Below are positions 40,180-48,021 of a stretch of 64,000 nucleotides of DNA, one piece after another. The stretch is taken from contig NZ_JAMTCG010000002.1 in the NCBI RefSeq assembly GCF_024171725.1, positions 372,001-436,000 on the forward strand, in the 5' to 3' direction. This DNA is from Williamsia serinedens (lineage in GTDB: Bacteria; Actinomycetota; Actinomycetes; Mycobacteriales; Mycobacteriaceae). The position numbers and the translations under genes are program-made. The notes under the pieces are model-generated. The model was not told the origin of the DNA. It saw only the letters and a program-made list of their open reading frames with translations, and did no database searches. Each line of letters starts with the position of its first letter. Positions within the stretch are counted from its first letter, which is position 1.

Positions 40180-41201
40180 CCGACAAGCCCACTCCCACCC
40201 GTGCCGCGGGACAGCGTCGGGGTGGTCTGGGACGTGGCCTGGCCGCGCTGATCCCGACGGGCCCGGACGAGGGTCCGCGTCTCACCTCCGCTGCCGCCGA
40301 CGTCGTCCTCGGCGACGGGTCGTCGAGCGCGTCGGCCCGGAACGACGCTCCCCCGTCGACGCCGGAACTCGACGAGGCCGGCGCCGTCTACCGCGAGATC
40401 CCGCCCGCGGAGATCGAGCCGAACCCGCAACAGCCGCGCACCGCGTTCGACGACGAGGCGTTGGCAGAACTCGTCCACTCGATCCGCGAGTTCGGTCTGA
40501 TGCAGCCGATCGTGGTCCGCCGACTCCCCCGGCCTCGCGGCGACGTCCGCTATCAGCTCGTCATGGGCGAGCGTCGATGGCGTGCCAGCCAGGAGGCGGG
40601 CCTCGAGCGCATCCCGGCGATCGTCCGCGAGACACAGGACGGCGACATGCTCCGGGACGCCCTCCTGGAGAACATCCACCGGGTCCAGCTGAACCCCCTC
40701 GAAGAGGCGGCGGCCTATCAGCAGCTGCTCGAGGAGTTCGGTGTCACCCACGACGAACTCGCCGCGCGCCTCGGTCGGTCACGGCCCGTCGTGACGAACA
40801 TGATCCGTCTGCTGAAGCTGCCGATCCCCGTACAGCGACGCGTCGCCGCCGGCGTGCTGTCGGCCGGACACGCTCGGGCACTGCTGTCGCTCGAGTCGGG
40901 CGCCGACGCGCAGGAGGCGCTCGCAGCCCGGATCGTCGCGGAGGGGATGTCGGTCCGTGCGACCGAGGAAGCGGTGACGCTCGCGAACCACGACGGTCCC
41001 GCGACGACGCCGACTCCTCCGCGGAGGCGGCCGATGCAGATGCCGGGTCTCCAGGACGTGGCGGAACGCCTGTCGGATCGACTCGACACGCGCGTGACGG
41101 TGTCGCTCGGCAAGCGCAAGGGCAAGATCGTCGTCGAGTTCGGATCCGTCGACGACCTCGAACGTATCGTCGACCTGTTGGCCCGGAACGGGAACCACTG
41201 A
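40176..41201 (+). CDS. parB: ParB CTP-dependent partition clamp
   Basis: This 341-residue protein starts with [14 protein letters not shown], the ParA-interacting N-motif. The CTP-binding ParB/Srx domain has [31 protein letters not shown] and [14 protein letters not shown]. The helix-turn-helix follows ([26 protein letters not shown] in outline), and a C-terminal dimerisation domain ends [20 protein letters not shown]. It loads at parS and spreads as a sliding clamp. Three parS sites lie within 13.5 kb. ATGA overlap with parA shows coupling. Confidence 0.97.
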   Translation: MTDKPTPTRAAGQRRGGLGRGLAALIPTGPDEGPRLTSAAADVVLGDGSSSASARNDAPPSTPELDEAGAVYREIPPAEIEPNPQQPRTAFDDEALAELVHSIREFGLMQPIVVRRLPRPRGDVRYQLVMGERRWRASQEAGLERIPAIVRETQDGDMLRDALLENIHRVQLNPLEEAAAYQQLLEEFGVTHDELAARLGRSRPVVTNMIRLLKLPIPVQRRVAAGVLSAGHARALLSLESGADAQEALAARIVAEGMSVRATEEAVTLANHDGPATTPTPPRRRPMQMPGLQDVAERLSDRLDTRVTVSLGKRKGKIVVEFGSVDDLERIVDLLARNGNH

Positions 41202-41321
41202 CGCCGTGATCTCGGGTACGCGGGGCCGCGGGCGAAACGTCACTGTGACGGCAGAAGGTGTCGGGGCCGGTTGTCGGCGCCGAAACCGTTGTGCGGCAGC
41301 AGGATCGGCGGGATCACCCGC

Positions 41322-42026
41322 GTGAGCACCGTGATCCGCGCGCTCGACCTCGACAAGTTCGAGACACTCCCCCGGCATGTGCGCCGGTGCGTCTTCTGGG
41401 AGGTCGATCCGGAGGCCATCCCGGATCCGGGGTCGGGTCGGTCCATCGACTCCGAGTTCGACAAGGAGGCGTGGATCTCGATGGTGATGCTCGACTGGGG
41501 CCGCTGCGCACAGGTCGCCGTGGACAGCGAGACGGGGCGTGTGGTCGGGACCGCGTTCTACGCCCCGCCGGGACGTGTCCCGCGCGCCCGCCTGTTCCCG
41601 ACGTCACCGGTGAGCCCGGACGCTGTCCTGGTGACGTCCGTCCGCGTCGATGCCGGCGTGGTCGGGACAGCGCAACGACTCGTCGACGCCGTCCTCGCCG
41701 ACCTCGTCCAGCGCGGCGTGCGTGCCGTCGAGGCGTTCGGGATCATACGGTCGTCGGCGGAGGGCGATGCCGCGGCCGAAGCTGTCCGAGAGGACAGCGT
41801 GCCCGGAGGACTGTGCCCGGGCTGCATGGTCGACGCCCACTTCCTGGCCGACTCCGGGTTCGAACTCGTGGCCGCACACCACCGCTTCCCCCGGTATCGC
41901 ATCGAGCTCGACGAGGGACTGGGATGGAAGACCGCCGTCGAGAGCGCGCTCGACAAGCTGGTGCTGATGGCGACGATCGACGTCGCAGGGCGGGAGCGGA
42001 CAGCGGTCCCCAGCCCGGTCGGCTGA
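41322..42026 (+). CDS. GNAT-family N-acetyltransferase-like protein (Rv3916c position)
   Basis: The protein has 234 residues from the GTG at 41322 (MSTVIRALDLDKFETLPRHVRRC). The middle part resembles a GNAT fold, with VLVTSVRVDAGVVGTAQRLVDAVLADLVQRG (acetyl-CoA loop region and helix, in outline) and VRAVEAFGII. It contains the paired Cys in GLCPGCMVDAHFL, conserved-looking in a segment that precedes the last strand. The substrate is unknown. The gene is always found between parB and cwlM in this group. Frames starting at 41271 would add 17 residues without a better ribosome-binding site. Confidence 0.82.
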   Translation: MSTVIRALDLDKFETLPRHVRRCVFWEVDPEAIPDPGSGRSIDSEFDKEAWISMVMLDWGRCAQVAVDSETGRVVGTAFYAPPGRVPRARLFPTSPVSPDAVLVTSVRVDAGVVGTAQRLVDAVLADLVQRGVRAVEAFGIIRSSAEGDAAAEAVREDSVPGGLCPGCMVDAHFLADSGFELVAAHHRFPRYRIELDEGLGWKTAVESALDKLVLMATIDVAGRERTAVPSPVG

Positions 42027-42061
42027 GACGATCCCGCCGGGTCGGTCCGGGTCGCGGCGTC

Positions 42062-43225
42062 TCAGCGAGCGATCTGCTCGGAGGCGAGCAGATCCGCGAA
42101 GGTGTATGTGCCGGTGGGGCGGTCGTCCTCGCCGAGCAGGTACAACCGCTTCACGGCCACGAGGATGGCGTCGGCGATCGTGTCACGGACGACGCCGTCG
42201 GCGAGCAGCGCGCGGTCGTGCGGGCTCGTGATGTAGCCGACGTCGACCTGTGCGACGGGCATCCGGGTCAACCGCAGGATGTCCCAGGTACGACCATGCG
42301 AGCGGCAGTCCTGCAGCGGGGTGCGCGCCACGATCTCCCGCTGGATGTAGCCGGACAGCGACTGTCCGATGGTCGAGACCGACCCGTGGGAGTTGCCGAA
42401 GTGGAAGGTGGCGACCCCGTTGGCGACGGGCGACTGATAGCGCCCGCACCGCAGCGCGATGACGAGGTCGGCGCCGAAGGCGTTGGCCGTGCGCGCCCGG
42501 TCGGCGTCGTCGGGATCGGCGTCGGCAGGATGGGACACGAACGTCTCCATCCCGGCGGCCGCCATCCGTCCCTCCAGCCGGTGGGAGAGGTCCCACAGGA
42601 TGGCGGTCTCCTCCGATGCCGTTGCCGCATCGACGATCTCGTCGGGTCGCCCGGTGCCGGGGTCGATGACGATCCGCTTGCCCGACAACCGCGGGCCGGA
42701 GCGACGGACGTCCTCCTGGGCGCGGATGGCGTGCGGTGACCCGCCGGTGACCCGGGTGCCGAGACGTTCCAGCGACCGGAGCGTCTCGGGACCGCAGATC
42801 CCGTCCGGCGACATCCCGTTCTCGGACTGATAGGTGCACAGGGCCGCGTGTGTGGTCGCGCCGAACGACCCGTCGACGAGGCCGGTGTAGAAGCCGAGGT
42901 TCTGCAGACGCGACTGCAGGGTGGCGACGTCGTCGCCGTGCATCGGCGCGGACAGCCGGAACGCGAGGACACGGGTGCCCAGGCGGTGTGAGGCCTCGCG
43001 CAGGACGCGGAAGGTGGCCGGACCGACGATGCCGTCGACGATGAGCCCGCGGTGTTGCTGGAAAGCGCGTACGGCGTGGTCGGTGTCGGCGTCGAAGACG
43101 TCCGACGTGTCGCGACTGTGACGGCCACCGTCGGAGTCGGTGCGGGGCAACAGCCCCTGGTCGGTCAGCAGAGAACGGACCTCGATGACGGCAGACCCCT
43201 GATCACCCAGGCGGTACAACGTCAT
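42062..43225 (-). CDS. cwlM: CwlM: cytoplasmic amidase-fold regulator with two peptidoglycan-binding domains
   Basis: This 387-residue protein has no signal peptide. Two PG_binding_1 modules occupy about 1-75 and 90-160 (VRAFQQHRGLIVDGIVG and LQNLGFYTGLVDGSFGA). An amidase_3 fold follows from about 180. The zinc ligands are altered: the family DPGHG reads DPGTG and the second His position reads IALRCGR, while the first Glu (EETAILW) remains. Enzyme activity is therefore unlikely. In mycobacteria CwlM is phosphorylated by PknB near its C-terminal Thr residues (here PTGTYTFADLL) and activates MurA. The gene is convergent with the GNAT gene. Confidence 0.95.
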   Translation of the reverse strand: MTLYRLGDQGSAVIEVRSLLTDQGLLPRTDSDGGRHSRDTSDVFDADTDHAVRAFQQHRGLIVDGIVGPATFRVLREASHRLGTRVLAFRLSAPMHGDDVATLQSRLQNLGFYTGLVDGSFGATTHAALCTYQSENGMSPDGICGPETLRSLERLGTRVTGGSPHAIRAQEDVRRSGPRLSGKRIVIDPGTGRPDEIVDAATASEETAILWDLSHRLEGRMAAAGMETFVSHPADADPDDADRARTANAFGADLVIALRCGRYQSPVANGVATFHFGNSHGSVSTIGQSLSGYIQREIVARTPLQDCRSHGRTWDILRLTRMPVAQVDVGYITSPHDRALLADGVVRDTIADAILVAVKRLYLLGEDDRPTGTYTFADLLASEQIAR

Positions 43226-43292
43226 CTGTCACCCTCTCTCGTCGGCCGAACCGTGTGAGTCTCGCAGGTCCGTCGTCCTCAGACCAACATGG

Positions 43293-43328
43293 CTGGTCCG
43301 GTCCGCGCGGGGCGCGAGACCGGACCAG
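43293..43328 (-). terminator. Strong hairpin between trxA and cwlM
   Basis: CTGGTCCGGTC (43293-43303) and GACCGGACCAG (43318-43328) form a perfect 11-bp stem, extended inside by CGCGC/GCGCG. It lies 33 bases beyond the trxA stop and should end the trxB-trxA transcript before cwlM. Confidence 0.75.
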
Positions 43329-43360
43329 ACAGTCAAGACGGGACGGATGGACCCGCGGCG

Positions 43361-43699
43361 TCAGGCAGACGCGCCGATGACCCCGTCGAGCTCACGCAGG
43401 AGCGCGGCCTTGCCCTTGGCGCCGACGATGGTCTTGGTCGGCTGGCCGTTCTCGAAGAGGATCATGGTCGGGATCGACATGATCTTGAAGTCGCGGGCGA
43501 CGGCGGGGTTGGCGTCGACGTCGAGCTTGGCGACGGTCAGCTTGTCGCCGTTGTCGGCGGCGATCTCCTCGAGCACCGGGGCGACCATCTTGCACGGGCC
43601 GCACCAGGTGGCCCAGAAGTCGACGAGGACGGGCTTGTCGGCACCGAGGACCTCGCTCTGGAAGGTGTCGTCGGTGACGGTGACAGTGTTCGCACCCAT
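43361..43699 (-). CDS. trxA: Thioredoxin
   Basis: This 112-residue protein has the redox motif WCGPC in VDFWATWCGPCKMVAPVLEE and the cis-Pro in IMSIPTMILFENGQ. It reduces disulfides using electrons from the adjacent thioredoxin reductase. The ATG at 43699 has AAAGGAGG at good spacing; the longer frame upstream is spurious. It corresponds to trxC of M. tuberculosis by place. A strong hairpin follows. Confidence 0.98.
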   Translation of the reverse strand: MGANTVTVTDDTFQSEVLGADKPVLVDFWATWCGPCKMVAPVLEEIAADNGDKLTVAKLDVDANPAVARDFKIMSIPTMILFENGQPTKTIVGAKGKAALLRELDGVIGASA

Positions 43700-43769
43700 G
43701 GGTGCCTCCTTTGTGTTGACGGTGACGGTCTGGTGGCCGCACGGCGTCGTGCGGCCGGGGTCGGACAGT

Positions 43770-44756
43770 TCAGAGTGCGGCGACCGCGGCGTCTGCGGGC
43801 ACTGCCACGGCCCCGTCGGCCCGGTCGGACAGCCACCGCTCGGCGTCGATCGCGGCGCTGCAGCCCGTGCCGGCGGCGGTGATCGCCTGCCGGTACCGAT
43901 GGTCGACGAGATCGCCCGCGGCGAAGACACCGTCGACCGAGGTGGCGGTGGTGCCGCCCTGGGTGAGCACGTACCCGTCGGCGTCGAGATCGACCTGGCC
44001 GGCGACCAGGTCGCTGCGGGGGTCGTGACCGATGGCCACGAACATGCCGGTGACGTCGAGCGTTGACTCCTCGCCGGTCACCGTGTCGCGCAGGCGCAGT
44101 CCGGTCACGGAGGTGTCGCCCAGGACGCCTTCCACGGCGGCGTTTGTGACGAAACGGATCTTCTCGTTGGCGCGCGCGCGCTCGAGCATGATCTTCGACG
44201 CCCGGAACTCCTCGCGGCGGTGGACCAGGGTGACGCTGCGCGCGAACTTGGTGAGGAAGGTCGCCTCCTCCATCGCGGAGTCGCCACCGCCGATCACAGC
44301 GATGTCCTGGTCGCGGAAGAAGAAGCCGTCGCAGGTGGCGCAGGCGGACACGCCGCGACCGAGAAGGTCCTGCTCACCCGGGATGTCGAGGTAGCGGGCC
44401 GCGGCACCCATCGCCAGGATCACGGCGCGGGCGCGGTGCACCTCTCCGGCGACCTCGACCTCCTTGACATCGCCGGTCAGGCGGATGGCGTCGACGTCCT
44501 CCATGCGCAGGTCGGCACCGAAGCGGAGAGCCTGCTCCCGCATCTCGTCCATGAGAGCCGGGCCCTGGATGCCGGACTGGAAGCCCGGGAAGTTCTCGAC
44601 CTCGGTGGTGGTCATCAGGGCACCACCGAACTGCGTCCCCTCGAACACGACGGGCGCCAGCTCGGCGCGAGCCGTGTAGACGGCGGCTGTGTATCCGGCG
44701 GGGCCCGATCCGACGATGATCACGTCGTGGATCGTGTCGGTACCCGTGTCGCTCAT
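43770..44756 (-). CDS. trxB: Thioredoxin reductase (NADPH)
   Basis: This 328-residue flavoprotein has the FAD dinucleotide loop [16 protein letters not shown], the redox-active CATC in [11 protein letters not shown], the NADPH loop [14 protein letters not shown], and a C-terminal FAD motif [20 protein letters not shown]. It transfers electrons from NADPH to thioredoxin, encoded 70 bases downstream. The ATG at 44756 has an AGAGGA site. The 118-base gap to the anti-sigma gene holds its promoter region; no clear hexamers were seen. Confidence 0.97.
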   Translation of the reverse strand: MSDTGTDTIHDVIIVGSGPAGYTAAVYTARAELAPVVFEGTQFGGALMTTTEVENFPGFQSGIQGPALMDEMREQALRFGADLRMEDVDAIRLTGDVKEVEVAGEVHRARAVILAMGAAARYLDIPGEQDLLGRGVSACATCDGFFFRDQDIAVIGGGDSAMEEATFLTKFARSVTLVHRREEFRASKIMLERARANEKIRFVTNAAVEGVLGDTSVTGLRLRDTVTGEESTLDVTGMFVAIGHDPRSDLVAGQVDLDADGYVLTQGGTTATSVDGVFAAGDLVDHRYRQAITAAGTGCSAAIDAERWLSDRADGAVAVPADAAVAAL

Positions 44757-44874
44757 CGGTCCTCTTCTCTTGCGCGAACGGCTTGTGCAACGTCAGCCTA
44801 GGGGCTTCTGTTCCCCGCGCAGTGCACGCGCGACCCCGGCGTGACAGATGTCGCCTACGACGCGTCGTCGCAGG

Positions 44875-45663
44875 TCACCGCGTCGGCGGGGTGACCCCGA
44901 TCACCTGTCGGGAGACCGTCTCCGCGCGGCCCGCGGCGCATCCCTCGCCGACGACGAGCGCCTCGAACCGACCTGCGACACCGGTGGTCAGCAGGACGAC
45001 GATCCGCCGCGCCCCGTCGAGCACGACGGGTCCGGACCCCACCACGCCGACGGAGGCCGGTACGCCGTTGGCGGAGAGGCACCCTCGCAGGCGCGAACCC
45101 GGGTCGTCGGGGCTTCCCAGGGCGGGATCGGTGCGGCCGACCACCGACAACAGCGACACGGTCGACGGGGCGGTGGACGCGGTCGTCGACGCACCATCCG
45201 GGGCCGTCGAGGGATCGGCGCGGACGGTGTCCGACGACGGCTGACTGGCCGTGGAGATCGCGATGACGCCGCTCACGACGGCGACCACCACCGCCACCGC
45301 GGCCGCGACCAGCAGCCCGCGGCGGCGTCGCGCGTCACGGGCGGCGTCCAGGGAGGCGACGCGAGGATCGTGGGCGGGCTCCGGCGGGGACTGCGGGGGT
45401 GCGCCCCCGTCCCGCAGGGACCGCAGGGTGGCGTCGATGGCGGCCGCGACCGCGGGAGGCGGCTCCATCGGCGTGACGGGCGCACCACGGAGGTCCTCCA
45501 CCGTCGCGTCGAGTGCGGCGAGCACGCGGCGTGAGGCCGGGTCCGCCTCGACCTGCGCCCGGACGGCACGGGCGTCGTCCTCGGAGAGCACACCGGCGTG
45601 GAGGTCGGCGATGAGGTCGACGGGAACGGACGGCTGCACCGGTCCCGTCGGCTGGTCGCTCAC
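44875..45663 (-). CDS. Membrane-bound anti-sigma factor for the adjacent SigM
   Basis: This 262-residue protein has an N-terminal anti-sigma-like helical part (VDLIADLHAGVLSEDDARAVRAQVEADP in outline), which lacks the zinc HxxxCxxC motif. One membrane helix (GLLVAAAVAVVVAVVSGVIAI) follows, then an extracytoplasmic domain with two Cys residues (LRGCLSANG and GEGCAAGR) that could form a disulfide sensor. It corresponds to Rv3912 by place. The GTG at 45663 overlaps the sigM stop by four bases, the usual arrangement for a sigma/anti-sigma pair. Confidence 0.88.
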   Translation of the reverse strand: MSDQPTGPVQPSVPVDLIADLHAGVLSEDDARAVRAQVEADPASRRVLAALDATVEDLRGAPVTPMEPPPAVAAAIDATLRSLRDGGAPPQSPPEPAHDPRVASLDAARDARRRRGLLVAAAVAVVVAVVSGVIAISTASQPSSDTVRADPSTAPDGASTTASTAPSTVSLLSVVGRTDPALGSPDDPGSRLRGCLSANGVPASVGVVGSGPVVLDGARRIVVLLTTGVAGRFEALVVGEGCAAGRAETVSRQVIGVTPPTR

Positions 45664-46313
45664 CGGTCACCTCCCCGCTCCGGGCGCACCGGCTGTGGTG
45701 TCCCTCCCCCATCAGACGCCGGCGGCGTCCGATCGGTTCCCGCGGTGTCCGATGTGCCGTCACGGAGGTGGCCGAGGGACACCGCGAGCTTGGCGCGTCC
45801 GCGGGCGCAGCGGCTCTTCACCGTGCCCGTCGGCACGCCCAGCAGCGCCGCCGCGTCGGCGACGGAGTAGCCCTCGACGTCCACCGCGACGACGGCAGCC
45901 CGCTGATCGGCAGGGAGGGTGGCCAGGGCGCCGCCGACCGACATCCTCAGCTCGACGTGCCCCGTGGCGTCGGTCGGGTCGACCACGGTGTCGGCGGTCG
46001 TGTCGAGCGGTGCGAGGTCGCGGCGGTGGCGCTCCCGTCGGAGTCGGTCGAGTGCGGCGTTCACGACGATGCGGTGCAGCCACGAGCTCACCTTGGCGTC
46101 GGACCGGAACCGGTGAGCCCCGCGGTGCGCGCTGAGCAGGGCCTCCTGCAGCGCGTCGGCCGCGTCGTCGTCACTGACGCTCGTGCGCACCGCGACGGCC
46201 CACAGGTGCGCCCGGTGTCGCCCGATGAGTTCGGCGAAGGCGTCCCGGTCGCCGGCGACGTGGGCCGCGAGCAGGTCGGCGTCGCTCCGCACGTCCTCTC
46301 CACCCCCGGCCAT
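45660..46313 (-). CDS. sigM: ECF-family RNA polymerase sigma factor SigM
   Basis: This 217-residue protein has sigma region 2 (DRDAFAELIGRHRAHLWAVA and DALQEALLSAHRGAHRF) and region 4 (LPADQRAAVVAVDVEGYSVADAAALLGVPTGTVKSRCARGR in outline), joined by an acidic linker. Its place between murJ-side genes and trx matches sigM of mycobacteria, where it controls late-phase and ESX-type envelope genes. It is probably held inactive by the coupled anti-sigma factor downstream. The frame starts at the ATG at 46313 (MAGGGEDVRSD). Confidence 0.94.
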   Translation of the reverse strand: MAGGGEDVRSDADLLAAHVAGDRDAFAELIGRHRAHLWAVAVRTSVSDDDAADALQEALLSAHRGAHRFRSDAKVSSWLHRIVVNAALDRLRRERHRRDLAPLDTTADTVVDPTDATGHVELRMSVGGALATLPADQRAAVVAVDVEGYSVADAAALLGVPTGTVKSRCARGRAKLAVSLGHLRDGTSDTAGTDRTPPASDGGGTPQPVRPERGGDR

Positions 46314-46344
46314 GGAGGGAGACTAGTTCCCGCTCACAGCGACG

Positions 46345-47382
46345 TCACAGCTCGGCGTCGGCCCCTGTGGACAGAGCAGCGACGATCGCGGCCGCGGGGC
46401 CGGGTCGGGCGGCCTGATGGCCGGTGCCGGCCCACAGTGAGATCTCGTGCGGGTCACCGGCCGCGGTCGCCGCGCGTCGGAGCGGACCGGTCAGGGTGTT
46501 CACCTCGGGGAACCGGGCGGGTGCGTGTGCGGCGAGGTCGTCGTGGAAGCGGTTCCGCAGCCCGCGTGCGACGCGGCCCGAGAACGCGCGGGTCAGCACG
46601 GTCTCGGTGAACGCGGGATCGGTCAACGCCGCGCGGTACGGGGCGCTGGTCCCGGCCTCGTCGGCCAGCAGCAGGGCGGTCCCGACCCCGACCGCGTCGG
46701 CACCGAGGTCCAGCAGCCGGGTGACATCGTGGGCGTCGGCCACGCCGCCGGACGCGACCAGGGGCACGTCGACCGCAGCGCGGACGGCGGGGAGGAGCTC
46801 GTGCAGCGGTGTGGCCGGGGGCTCGGCTGCCACGTCGAACGTCGAGCGATGACCGCCGGCCTCCGGGCCCTGTACCCACACGACGTCGGCAGCCCGCGCG
46901 ACCGCCGCGTGGGCGTCGGACACCGACGTCACGGTGACCACCACGGCGGTGTCGCGGGCGTGCAGACGGTCGACGACGTCGGCGCTCGGCAACCCGAAGG
47001 TGAACGACACCCACGGGACTCCCGCGGCGAGCACCACCTCGACGGTCTCGTCGTACTCGGCGGTGCCGGCGGGCGCGATCTCGCCGGGCTCGACGCCGGG
47101 GATCCTGTCCCGCAACAGGTCTCGGTACCGTTCGAGCGGCCCGGTGTCCTCCGGTGAGCGGACGCCCGACTCGGGCACGAAGAGGTTCGCCCCGAAGCGG
47201 GTGACCCCGGCCGCACGGATGGCAGCGACGGAGGCCGCGGTCTGCGCAGGGGTCCGATACGCGGTCGCGAGGACACCCATGCCACCGGCACGCGACACCG
47301 CGATGACGAGGTCGTCGGTGGTGGGCCCGCCGGCCATGGGGGCGCCGATGATCGGGACGGGGAGGTCGCCGAGCGTGATCAT
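46345..47382 (-). CDS. NAD(P)H-dependent flavin oxidoreductase / nitronate monooxygenase family
   Basis: This 345-residue TIM-barrel flavoprotein starts with MITLGDLPVPIIGAPMAGGPT, the family's FMN-binding first strand. It has FGANLFVP, the segment VPWVSFTFGLPS, VVWVQGPEAGGHRSTFD (the catalytic His region) and SGGVADAHDVTRLLDLGADAVGVGTALLLADEA, the phosphate-binding end. Members oxidise nitronates or act as enoyl reductases or 2-nitropropane dioxygenases; the substrate here is open. It overlaps tag by four bases (ATGA), and this two-gene unit lies between sigM and murJ, where M. tuberculosis has no equivalent. Confidence 0.9.
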   Translation of the reverse strand: MITLGDLPVPIIGAPMAGGPTTDDLVIAVSRAGGMGVLATAYRTPAQTAASVAAIRAAGVTRFGANLFVPESGVRSPEDTGPLERYRDLLRDRIPGVEPGEIAPAGTAEYDETVEVVLAAGVPWVSFTFGLPSADVVDRLHARDTAVVVTVTSVSDAHAAVARAADVVWVQGPEAGGHRSTFDVAAEPPATPLHELLPAVRAAVDVPLVASGGVADAHDVTRLLDLGADAVGVGTALLLADEAGTSAPYRAALTDPAFTETVLTRAFSGRVARGLRNRFHDDLAAHAPARFPEVNTLTGPLRRAATAAGDPHEISLWAGTGHQAARPGPAAAIVAALSTGADAEL

Positions 47383-48014
47383 GCGCCCGCGCCGCGACCG
47401 CGGAACGTGCCGTCGGGGGCCCAGACGCCCGAGCAGCCCCGGCGATGTGACCCCACCAGGTGGGTGTCGACGACACCGAGGGCCTCCATGAGCGCGAACG
47501 CCGTGGTCGGCCCGACGAACCGGAAGCCTCTCCGGCGCAGTTCCTTCGACAGCGCGGTGGACTCGGCGGACACCGTGGGGACCTCCGCCATCGTGTGCGG
47601 CATCGGCGTGGTCTCCGGCCGGAACGACCAGATGAGCTGCTCGAGCCCACCGTCGTGCCGCAGCTCCTGCGTCGCGCGGGCGTTGCCGACGGTGGCCTCG
47701 ATCTTGGCCCGGTTCCGCACGATCCGGGCGTCCCCCATCAGGCGATCGACGTCGGCGTCGGTGAAGCGCGCGACGGTGTCGACGTCGAAGTCGCAGAACA
47801 GCTCTCGGAACGCGGGCCGTTTGCGCAGGATGGTCGCCCACGACAGGCCCGACTGGAAACCCTCCAGGCTCAGCCGTTCGAAGTACGCGTTCTCGCCGTC
47901 GACGAGGCAGCCCCACTCGGTGTCGTAGTAGTCCTGCATCAGGCCCGGCCGCGCGGCCCAGACCGGCCGTGCGCGCCCGTCGTCGCCGGCGACCAGGTCC
48001 GTCTCCTCCGTCAT
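47379..48014 (-). CDS. tag: DNA-3-methyladenine glycosylase I
   Basis: This 211-residue protein has the Tag family core YYDTEWGCLVDGENAYFERLSLEGFQSGLSW, including the conserved Tyr, Trp and Glu that recognise the damaged base. It also has ILRKRPAFRELF, RNRAKIEATVGNA and RGFRFVGPTTAFALMEALG. The zinc-binding N-terminal Cys of E. coli Tag is not present near the start. It excises 3-methyladenine in base excision repair. The ATG at 48014 lies seven bases after the murJ stop. Confidence 0.95.
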   Translation of the reverse strand: MTEETDLVAGDDGRARPVWAARPGLMQDYYDTEWGCLVDGENAYFERLSLEGFQSGLSWATILRKRPAFRELFCDFDVDTVARFTDADVDRLMGDARIVRNRAKIEATVGNARATQELRHDGGLEQLIWSFRPETTPMPHTMAEVPTVSAESTALSKELRRRGFRFVGPTTAFALMEALGVVDTHLVGSHRRGCSGVWAPDGTFRGRGAGA

Positions 48015-48021
48015 CGACGGG

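Noticed and set aside
46366-46374. TGTGGACAG as a DnaA box
   Set aside because: It is a single imperfect copy within the coding end of the flavin oxidoreductase gene, with no partner box, so chance is the simpler explanation.
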